Source: Shewanella psychromarinicola (GTDB lineage: Bacteria; Pseudomonadota; Gammaproteobacteria; Enterobacterales; Shewanellaceae). Taken from it: 64,000 nucleotides of DNA. The DNA is taken from the NCBI RefSeq assembly GCF_003855155.1, contig NZ_CP034073.1:1922001-1986000 (forward strand), given 5' to 3'. Shown one piece after another: positions 39,590-45,849 of this stretch. The notes beneath the pieces were generated by a model. The model was not told where the DNA came from. It ran no database searches and saw nothing but the letters and a program-made list of their open reading frames with translations. Position 1 is the first letter of the stretch. Each line of letters begins with the position of its first letter. Both the position numbers and the translations under genes were made by a program.

Positions 39590-39710
39590 CCCGCTATTGA
39601 TACGTCAATACACCTTGTTGGCAAAACAGATGGCAAGCTTAATATTGCAGACTTAAAACCAAACCGTTTTTAACGATTTATCCCCTCACTTATCCAGCGT
39701 TAGGGGTCGT
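39590..39710. repeat. Diverged repeat, copy B, upstream of the channel gene
   Basis: This is the partner of 38581-38700 in the same orientation, with roughly two thirds of bases matching by eye over about 115 bp. It ends in a stem-loop with stem CCCCT/AGGGG (39681-39685 and 39701-39705), extended by AACGA/TCGTT (39671-39675 and 39706-39710). Confidence 0.6.
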
Positions 39711-39769
39711 TAAGTCCGCTTACGTTCGTTAACCGATAGGCTTTGTTAATTGATTAGCTTTATCATAAC

Positions 39770-39802
39770 AAAAAAACGCACAAGACAGGAGTCTAGTGCG
39801 TT
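39770..39802 (-). terminator. Terminator of the PspA/DUF2491 cluster
   Basis: The outer stem AACGCAC (39775-39781 with 39796-39802) and inner stem AGAC/GTCT form one long hairpin with single mismatches. On the minus strand it is followed by at least six T. It closes the cluster downstream of the RHH-like gene. Confidence 0.85.
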
Positions 39803-39836
39803 GTTTTTATTTGGCATAATTAGCGTAAAACCGTGT

Positions 39837-40172
39837 TTATTTTGCTGATTTAGTATCAACAAAATGGACTAGGTCATCTAATACCCGTTTCTTGATTTCC
39901 AGCTGTGATTCACTCTCTAAACCGTATCTTTGCGCTAAAATCACGTAGTCTTCAGCATTTAATGATACGGTCAAACGGGGGCGTTTAGGACGTTTAGATA
40001 CTGACAGTCCGAGTATAGTGCGGATTTGGTCTGAAGGACTTACGCCTTTGTCTAAGGCCGCTTTTCGGATAGAGTATTGAAACTTCTCGTCCAGATCAAA
40101 AGCCACTTGAGTCGCTTTTGCCGCTTGTTGGTTTTTAAGCCATTTCTCTGGTAACGGTTTGCCTGAGCTCAT
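39837..40172 (-). CDS. Small protein with two apparent ribbon-helix-helix units
   Basis: This 111-residue protein is the last gene of the PspA cluster. I do not recognise a named family. Two segments each read as a short beta strand followed by two helices. The first is VAFDLDEKFQYSIRKAALD with KGVSPSDQIRTILGL, and the second is LTVSLNAEDYVILAQRYG with LESESQLEIKKRVLDDLV. That is the ribbon-helix-helix pattern, and two copies in one chain would make a pseudo-dimer that binds DNA. A basic linker (KRPKRPR) joins them. It could be the cluster's own regulator, acting at the shared 13-bp palindromes. The structural reading is inference. Confidence 0.55.
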   Translation of the reverse strand: MSSGKPLPEKWLKNQQAAKATQVAFDLDEKFQYSIRKAALDKGVSPSDQIRTILGLSVSKRPKRPRLTVSLNAEDYVILAQRYGLESESQLEIKKRVLDDLVHFVDTKSAK

Positions 40173-40195
40173 TCGAAAATCGTCTCCTAGCTGTA

Positions 40196-40849
40196 TCAGC
40201 TTGCTGGCCAGTACTCTCTAATATCGGTCAGTGGTCGATATAAAGTTAACATCACTTCGGTATCTCCACTTTCGTAAACTTCAATATCCACGGCGTGAGA
40301 GTCATCAGAATTAACTAAACTATAGCCTTCAAATCCTTCACCGCGGGCATCATCGTCATTTTGAGGCGGTTTAAGGTCTCGATAATCTTGACGATGAAAA
40401 TAACCAAAACAGCCAAACTCGACTTGATGATATTCATCACTAAGCCATTTATCCCACTCAGCACTTAGCTCGGAGGGAAGCGTTTGCACGCTGAGTGTTG
40501 CTTTGCCTGGTTCTTCAAATATTTCAGCAAAGGCCTCAAGATCAAACAATTGTTCAACCTCCGCGCGATTGATTTTCATTGAAATACTTAAGTAGGGTTC
40601 ATCTTCTTTTATATAGGATAAATAAATTGCGCTGCCGCTATGGCCACGTAATAAGAATTCACAAAGCTGCGAGCGCTGGTATTCATAAGTATGAATACCC
40701 TCAACCTTAAGCTGTTGCCCGCGCAATTGCGTAGGCAAAGCAAAACTGTCATCAAAGGTGATCATATCACCCTTGAGCAGTTTATTGGGATGGTCAAGCT
40801 GGCGCTTCGGGGCTTCTTTTTTGCCAAATAGGCCGCTAAGAAATCCCAT
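40196..40849 (-). CDS. DUF2491 family protein (YjfK-like)
   Basis: This 217-residue protein matches the DUF2491 family, represented by E. coli YjfK in the yjfIJKL cluster. Recognisable parts are the N-terminal GFLSGLFGKKEAPKR, the middle GHSGSAIYLSYIKEDEPYLS, and the acidic C-terminal part that includes EVYESGDTEVMLTLYRPL. It is soluble and acidic. The function of the family is unknown. Six bases separate it from the upstream PspA-like gene, so they are co-transcribed. Confidence 0.75.
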   Translation of the reverse strand: MGFLSGLFGKKEAPKRQLDHPNKLLKGDMITFDDSFALPTQLRGQQLKVEGIHTYEYQRSQLCEFLLRGHSGSAIYLSYIKEDEPYLSISMKINRAEVEQLFDLEAFAEIFEEPGKATLSVQTLPSELSAEWDKWLSDEYHQVEFGCFGYFHRQDYRDLKPPQNDDDARGEGFEGYSLVNSDDSHAVDIEVYESGDTEVMLTLYRPLTDIREYWPAS

Positions 40850-40855
40850 ATTCGC

Positions 40856-41545
40856 CTAGCCTTTTCGTGCTTTGATGCGATCTAACACGGCATTGGCATT
40901 CGACTTTTGCTCACCAATACCTGCTTGAGCTAGTTTGGCATGTAATGACTTGTCGCTACTTTCATCCGCTAATGTTTCTGACGCCTTTAAGCGGTCATCA
41001 AACTGCTGTTGACGTGCTTTGATACGCTCAAGTGAATCTTTAGCATTAAGCAGTTTAGAGTTGCTTGAGGCAAACGAGTCAGTAATAGTCGCGGTTGCTT
41101 TTTGCACGCTTTCAGTGGTTTTAACCATGGTTAATTGACGTTGGTAATCATTTAACTGACGCTCGGTCTTTTTGACTAAGTCTTTTAAACGCAGCGCATG
41201 GGAACTAAAGCTGTCATTGGCAGTTTGTTGTTCGGATAACTCTTCGTCTAACTGAGCAATCTTTTCAGCAATTTCAATAGCTAATGCTTCATTACCTTTG
41301 TCTAGCGCTTGGGCCACATAACCCTCGTGTTCGGTAACGCTGCGCTTTAAGCGATCAATTTCACGACTGGCCTGCATTTCTTTTGCCATGACATCAGTTA
41401 ACTCACGCTTTGCGCGAGTTAAATGCTTTTCTGCATCACGAATTTCTTGTTCAAAAATACGGGTTGAGTTTGCGTCAACGACAGTCTGGCCAACTTCGGT
41501 TGCACCACCACGAAACGCTGTAAGAATCTTGTTTAGAATGCCCAT
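40856..41545 (-). CDS. PspA/IM30 family protein (YjfJ-like)
   Basis: This is a PspA/Vipp1-type membrane-remodelling protein of 229 residues, almost wholly helical and coiled-coil (EIRDAEKHLTRAKRELTDVM, KTERQLNDYQRQLTMVK). PspA proteins form ESCRT-III-like assemblies on stressed inner membranes. This member is of the YjfJ type rather than the pspABC operon type, judged by its neighbours. DUF2170 lies 10 bases upstream and DUF2491 six bases downstream, the order seen in E. coli yjfIJK. Confidence 0.85.
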   Translation of the reverse strand: MGILNKILTAFRGGATEVGQTVVDANSTRIFEQEIRDAEKHLTRAKRELTDVMAKEMQASREIDRLKRSVTEHEGYVAQALDKGNEALAIEIAEKIAQLDEELSEQQTANDSFSSHALRLKDLVKKTERQLNDYQRQLTMVKTTESVQKATATITDSFASSNSKLLNAKDSLERIKARQQQFDDRLKASETLADESSDKSLHAKLAQAGIGEQKSNANAVLDRIKARKG

Positions 41546-41555
41546 AATTGGCTCC

Positions 41556-41969
41556 TTAGTTTAAAAATTCGACGAGTTCGTCGATAACTTCCAGACAGTT
41601 GTCTGACAGAACGGCTAATTCTTGTTCAATTTCTTCCATGCTTGATTGCACAGACAAAGCACCGTAAACCACATATTTATCATCGATTTTCGCAAATGAT
41701 GATAATGGCATTGGAATGTTGAGCTCTAACATGGTCTCAAACATTTCAGCGCGGCGATCTTGGTTTACTTCGTTTTCGCCCCACAGATAACTGATACACA
41801 ATATTTGGTTGTCAGTTACTGATACAAACACCGGAATTTCTTCACGGCTGACAATATTGACTTGTAACACTTCAACATCACCGTCAATCGGATAACAATC
41901 AAACTGAAAACCGGTTTTGCTTTGATCGCAAAGTCCATTTAGGTGACTTGCAATGGTATGGATGTTCAT
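41556..41969 (-). CDS. DUF2170 family protein (YjfI-like)
   Basis: This soluble, acidic protein of 137 residues belongs to the DUF2170 family (E. coli YjfI). The start at 41969 is supported by AAGGA six bases upstream and by the predicted promoter start near 42000, which rules out the longer frame to 42014. Typical segments are MNIHTIASHLNGLCDQ and CISYLWGENEVNQDRRAEMF. It is the first gene after the second promoter of the cluster. The molecular function is unknown. It is always found with a YjfJ-type PspA in the examples I recall. Confidence 0.78.
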   Translation of the reverse strand: MNIHTIASHLNGLCDQSKTGFQFDCYPIDGDVEVLQVNIVSREEIPVFVSVTDNQILCISYLWGENEVNQDRRAEMFETMLELNIPMPLSSFAKIDDKYVVYGALSVQSSMEEIEQELAVLSDNCLEVIDELVEFLN

Positions 41970-41983
41970 ATTTGTCCTTAATT

Positions 41984-42032
41984 GACATATTATGTCTGTG
42001 AGTAACGATAGCATCTAGACATAATATGTCAA
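41984..42032 (-). promoter_or_regulatory. Promoter of DUF2170-PspA-DUF2491 with two palindromic operators
   Basis: On the minus strand, a -35 TTGACA (42027-42032) and a -10 TATCGT (42005-42010) are 16 bases apart. Two 13-bp palindromes, GACATAATATGTC at 42018-42030 and GACATATTATGTC at 41984-41996, lie over the -35 and just past the expected start site, 34 bp centre to centre. This is a repression layout. Confidence 0.75.
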
Positions 42033-42048
42033 GCGCTATCTGGTTCAA

Positions 42049-43809
42049 TTAAAAAAGATTAATTACTTCATATTCTGACCAAGCTGCTAGGTGGTAATGA
42101 TACAGCTGTAATGAACCAATTTCGTTTACGTTAATGCTATCGATATCATCATAAAAATCACCCGGGAATTCAAATGAAGCCTTGATTAAGCCTGGGGTTA
42201 ACCATTCTTCTGGCACTGGTAGTGTCTGTAATGTCGCGAGTCGTTGTTGTGGGTTTTTGCCCATTTTACTGCCCATGCTCCAGCCCCATTCACCAAAGCT
42301 AGGCACATTATGATGATACTGTTTTACATTAAATCCTGCTGCAGTCAGTGTCTTGCCAACAGACATAAACGCTTTGCGTGCATGATAGGGGGAGGTTGAT
42401 TGCACTGTGATGACACCATCGGCGCTGAGCAGCTCATTGAGTTTTCGGTAAAATAAATCCGAATAGAGTTTGTTTAAGTCAGGATGGCTTGGGTCGGGTA
42501 AGTCAACAATGATGGCATCAAACATTTGGCCTTTTTGGATCAGCTTATCAACCCCATTAAACGCATCGTCAACGACCAGCGTTAATCGTGGATCGTTTAA
42601 CGAATTTCCATTTAATGCTAGTAATGCATCGCTCAAACGTTGCGGCATATCTGCTGGCGGTGATGTAAATAAGCTCAACAAGTCTTGATCTAAATCCATC
42701 AATGTAACCGCTTTAGGTTGCCATTTGAGCACTTGTTTTAAGCCTAAACCATCGCCGCCGCCAATAATGAGCACGTTATTGTGCCGGGCACTGGCCGCTA
42801 ATGTTGGATGAACTAAAAAGCTGTGGTAAATATGCTCGTCGCTACTAGAGAATTGCAAACGCCCATTGATGTATAAATTATAAACTGGCGCTAACCCTCC
42901 ACCACGTAAACGCTCAGTAAAGTTGAGCTGCTGGAACCGGGTTGCTTTGGCATACACTACATGATCTTTATACAATAGATTATTAAAATGTTGTTCCCAA
43001 TTAGGGCCTTTAACCGCTAAAATTCCAATCACAACACTGGCAATAATATGGCCAATAAGCAGCCATTTAACATGACGAATTTTGGCCCAAAAGCGCCAAA
43101 TAAATACTAGTCCAGCGAGTAAATTAACACTTGCGGTTAGCGCAGCCGCTAATTGAATATCAATGGCTAGCATAAAGCCGACCCAAATAGCCGCGCCTAT
43201 ACCTGCACCAATGTAATCGGCACCATATATGGTGCCGGCATTATGCAGTAAGTGCGCTTCAGATAAGGATTGCCGAACGCGAGCAATAAGCGGAATTTCC
43301 ATACCAATCATTAACCCAAGCAATACACCCCATACATAAGGTAAGTATTTGCTGAGGGTTTGCAGGCCAGCAATAAAGCCGCCATTGGGTAAATGATCAG
43401 GAGGCAGACCCAGCGTATTGGCTATAGCTAAAGGAAGTTGTTGGCCAAACCCAATGACCGCAGCGGTAACAATAATGGCAAACGAGCCGCACAGTGCTAC
43501 TGTTAACTCGAGCATGGCAAAGCCTGTGAATGCGCATTTTATTTTACGGGCGGCAAATGCTCCTACGCCCATAGACACAATCATCAAACCTATCATGGTG
43601 TAAATAGCGGCTTCTAGCGCGCCTAAAATACGCCCCGCATAGTGCGATAATAAGTATTCATAAATAAGACCGCATCCCGCCAGCGAGGCCATGATGCCGA
43701 GCAATAAGGCATCATCAAGCCACGATACTTCACGGGAGGGAAGGGAACTTTGCTGTGGGTCCCCCGGTGTTGTGTTAACGGGAAGATCATCGAGCAAAGG
43801 TGTTGTCAT
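42049..43809 (-). CDS. Membrane-fused spermidine-synthase-like aminopropyltransferase
   Basis: This 586-residue protein has a hydrophobic N-terminal half (about residues 30-260) with seven or eight membrane segments, fused to a C-terminal aminopropyltransferase-like Rossmann domain. That domain has IYHSFLVHPTL, the dcSAM-binding LIIGGGDGLGLKQVL, and the catalytic-Asp region DAIIVDLPDPSHPDLNKLY. It probably uses decarboxylated SAM on a polyamine or similar amine, on the cytoplasmic face of the membrane. The DUF350 gene begins three bases upstream, so they are coupled. In E. coli the comparable cluster has YjfC instead. The substrate is inference. Confidence 0.85.
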   Translation of the reverse strand: MTTPLLDDLPVNTTPGDPQQSSLPSREVSWLDDALLLGIMASLAGCGLIYEYLLSHYAGRILGALEAAIYTMIGLMIVSMGVGAFAARKIKCAFTGFAMLELTVALCGSFAIIVTAAVIGFGQQLPLAIANTLGLPPDHLPNGGFIAGLQTLSKYLPYVWGVLLGLMIGMEIPLIARVRQSLSEAHLLHNAGTIYGADYIGAGIGAAIWVGFMLAIDIQLAAALTASVNLLAGLVFIWRFWAKIRHVKWLLIGHIIASVVIGILAVKGPNWEQHFNNLLYKDHVVYAKATRFQQLNFTERLRGGGLAPVYNLYINGRLQFSSSDEHIYHSFLVHPTLAASARHNNVLIIGGGDGLGLKQVLKWQPKAVTLMDLDQDLLSLFTSPPADMPQRLSDALLALNGNSLNDPRLTLVVDDAFNGVDKLIQKGQMFDAIIVDLPDPSHPDLNKLYSDLFYRKLNELLSADGVITVQSTSPYHARKAFMSVGKTLTAAGFNVKQYHHNVPSFGEWGWSMGSKMGKNPQQRLATLQTLPVPEEWLTPGLIKASFEFPGDFYDDIDSINVNEIGSLQLYHYHLAAWSEYEVINLF

Positions 43810-43812
43810 AAA

Positions 43813-44712
43813 TTAAGCCATTAACGCCGTAAGAATAAGAGCAACAGCAATACTAATTGCCATTTCAACGGCTGCAATACCAATGTTGTGTTGTTTTTCA
43901 ACTTCTTCAGCCAGATTGATACCGGCTAACACCAGTTTTTTCACTATGGCGATCAACAGCGATAACACCACCAGCATGATCAGTGAAAAAACGCACCAAC
44001 TAATAATGTTGCTTAAATGGGCGCTTGGGTCATAAACAATGAAATGGCTGGCCGCTTTAAAGCTTAACGCCATCGCTATCATATAGCCGCTGTGACGTAG
44101 TGCTAATGCGGTTTGATTTTGGGTTAATGCTTGTTGCATTGAGGCGCCTTGATTACGTTTAGCATAACGTTTTTCACGTAATCGAGTGAGTATGACTAGC
44201 ATCAATTGTGAGATTAAAAATGCACTAAAAATACCAATAAAGGTATCTAGGGTAAGATCTTCTGCCCACATTAATACTGCGCGAATAATAATCGCAGTGG
44301 CAATGGCAGCCGCGGCGTCAACCACAGCAACAGAGACATTACCTTTAAGAATTTCATCGTTCTTAGCAAATTCATTTAAGGCTATTTTATCATGTAAAAA
44401 CCGGCCTAATTTAATTAGCACTAAGCCAAACAAGCCGTAAGCCGACATGCCAATAGCTTCGGTTAAATAAGACGGTGCAGCTTCGCCAGTGATGGCCCCT
44501 GTAAGCACAATCCCTAATGCAGCGATCGCACCTGCGGTACTAATACCAAACGCAAAATTGTCGCGCTCTGCAAGCTCAGCACTGCTATTGACTTTAATGC
44601 TCCAACCTTGCAAATAACGCATCAACGCCAGTAAAATTATAGCGATGGTTAAATCAATGGCTAAAATAATCGCCAAATGTTGAGTTAAGCCATATTCTTG
44701 AAAAAATGTCAT
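43813..44712 (-). CDS. DUF350 family membrane protein, two DUF350 units (YjfL-like)
   Basis: This integral inner-membrane protein has 299 residues and about eight helices. Two DUF350 repeats can be read: the first around NFAFGISTAGAIAALGIVLTG and SAYGLFGLVLIKLGRFLHD, and the second around YMIAMALSFKAA and the C-terminal IAVALILTAL. Each repeat has about four helices, so the protein is double the length of single-unit YjfL. Transport or membrane-stress roles have been suggested for DUF350 families, but none is proven. It lies 13 bases after the lipoprotein gene. Confidence 0.82.
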   Translation of the reverse strand: MTFFQEYGLTQHLAIILAIDLTIAIILLALMRYLQGWSIKVNSSAELAERDNFAFGISTAGAIAALGIVLTGAITGEAAPSYLTEAIGMSAYGLFGLVLIKLGRFLHDKIALNEFAKNDEILKGNVSVAVVDAAAAIATAIIIRAVLMWAEDLTLDTFIGIFSAFLISQLMLVILTRLREKRYAKRNQGASMQQALTQNQTALALRHSGYMIAMALSFKAASHFIVYDPSAHLSNIISWCVFSLIMLVVLSLLIAIVKKLVLAGINLAEEVEKQHNIGIAAVEMAISIAVALILTALMA

Positions 44713-44725
44713 GGTGAGTCCTTAC

Positions 44726-45688
44726 CTATTTTCCACGGCTAACACCGCGACTAGTGCGGCTGCTTGAGTTACGGAAACTACTGTCTTTTGAATAGCTCGA
44801 ACGGAATTTTCTACTCGCGCTTTGGGTAGTGCTACTGGCTTTGGGTACGCTCGCACTTTGACGTGACAAGCTTGTTGAGCCTGTTCGAGTTTTGGCATAA
44901 GGGCTATCGAATCGTTTCCCTTGGCTGTTAAAACGTTTCTTGGTTTGTTCAAAGGTTTTTGCTTGCGAGGTCGCTTGGCTTGGTGATGTGTAACGGTAAC
45001 GTCCTACATCATTGTAGTAGCTGTAGCCACGGTTACCTGACCAACGACCGTAACCTATTGGACGAGAGAAGTTAGAAAACATCGCATACATGCCATACCA
45101 AGCCCAGATTGAGGTGCCGCTTGAATTATTTTGCCAACTACCGTAAGACGGATTGCCCACCAGCTGACTACCAGCACCACTGCCTTCGGAGCCATTTGCC
45201 AGCGCTTCAGCTTCACGGCTGATAGCATTGACTCTGGCCAGTTTCCCATTAGACATATCGGCAACTACATTGACGGGATCGGACAGCATATCGTTATACA
45301 AACTGCTGTCGGCGGCTTGATAAATATTCTGTGCTTCAGCTAATTGCTGGTCTAAATCAATAAAGTTAGCGCTGTTGTTTAAGTCTTTATTACGACGGGT
45401 TAATGACGTAAACATTGGACCTTCTGTGCCAGCATCTTTAGCCAACTCTTCCAGCAATGGGGTTAAATCGGATTGACGCTGAGCGAGAATACGGCAGTAT
45501 TGTTTGAGTAATGTCGCATTACGCAGCTGATTGTTGTTGAGCGAACTAGCCAACAGATCAAGACGTTGTTGGGCAAGTTGCTGGTACTGAGCAATTTGTT
45601 CCGGTCTGTTATCACCGCAACCGCCAAGGGTTAACGTGACAAACAATACGGTTATCAATGTGAGTACACGGGGGAGGTGACCTACCAT
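44726..45688 (-). CDS. Envelope lipoprotein with Ser/Arg-rich tail
   Basis: This 320-residue protein has a lipoprotein signal ending in LTLGGC (lipobox LGGC). It then has a helical region of about 100 residues, a Gly/Tyr/Trp-rich middle (WAWYGMYAMFSNFSRP, YSYYNDVGRYRY) and a Ser/Thr/Arg-rich tail. The layout, with aromatic or glycine middle and SR-rich end, recalls DUF1190 proteins such as YjfM/YgiB, but I see no clear sequence match. It heads the cluster and may link the outer membrane to the inner-membrane genes that follow. The ATG has GGAG nearby. Confidence 0.6.
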   Translation of the reverse strand: MVGHLPRVLTLITVLFVTLTLGGCGDNRPEQIAQYQQLAQQRLDLLASSLNNNQLRNATLLKQYCRILAQRQSDLTPLLEELAKDAGTEGPMFTSLTRRNKDLNNSANFIDLDQQLAEAQNIYQAADSSLYNDMLSDPVNVVADMSNGKLARVNAISREAEALANGSEGSGAGSQLVGNPSYGSWQNNSSGTSIWAWYGMYAMFSNFSRPIGYGRWSGNRGYSYYNDVGRYRYTSPSQATSQAKTFEQTKKRFNSQGKRFDSPYAKTRTGSTSLSRQSASVPKASSTTQSASRKFRSSYSKDSSFRNSSSRTSRGVSRGK

Positions 45689-45790
45689 GTTTTCTCCAAA
45701 TGTAGATTTTTCATGTGCTAATTCAATATGACACAGGTTATAGTAATCTGGGTGTCAATGATATTAATCTGAACATTAGACTGACTGATA

Positions 45791-45819
45791 GATATACCAC
45801 TCGCGACATAATATGTCCA
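45791..45819 (-). promoter_or_regulatory. Promoter of the lipoprotein-DUF350-SpeE genes with operator
   Basis: On the minus strand, -35 TGGACA (45814-45819) and -10 TATATC (45791-45796) are 17 bases apart. A palindrome GACATAATATGTC at 45805-45817 overlaps the -35, exactly as at the other cluster promoter. The site also lies 33 bp upstream of the glnE ATG, so glnE could be affected. Confidence 0.7.
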
Positions 45820-45849
45820 ACACTCATTTCTTTAGGGATCATTATTGCC

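Larger units (their letters stand above)
39508..39836. other. Repeat-rich gap between the channel gene and the stress cluster
   Basis: This 329-bp gap contains an inverted stem-loop element at 39513-39541, repeat copy B (39590-39710) and the cluster terminator (39770-39802). No gene is seen. The channel promoter should be here, but I cannot place it confidently. Confidence 0.6.

Noticed and set aside
39508..39636. N-terminal extension of the channel gene
   Set aside because: The extra 43 residues are encoded by the intergenic repeat and stem-loop sequence, and a much better ribosome-binding site precedes ATG 39507.
44722..44952. Opposite-frame ORF rich in Lys/Ala within the lipoprotein gene
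   Set aside because: It overlaps the Ser/Arg-rich coding region in another frame and has no ribosome-binding site, so it is a shadow ORF.
38698..45688. Phage or defence island in the channel/PspA region
   Set aside because: No integrase, phage structural gene, nuclease, reverse transcriptase or toxin motif was found. The genes are of membrane-stress and metabolic type.
45715..45849. Upstream extension of glnE
   Set aside because: The added residues overlap the operator and promoter region and do not look like the GlnE family N-terminus.
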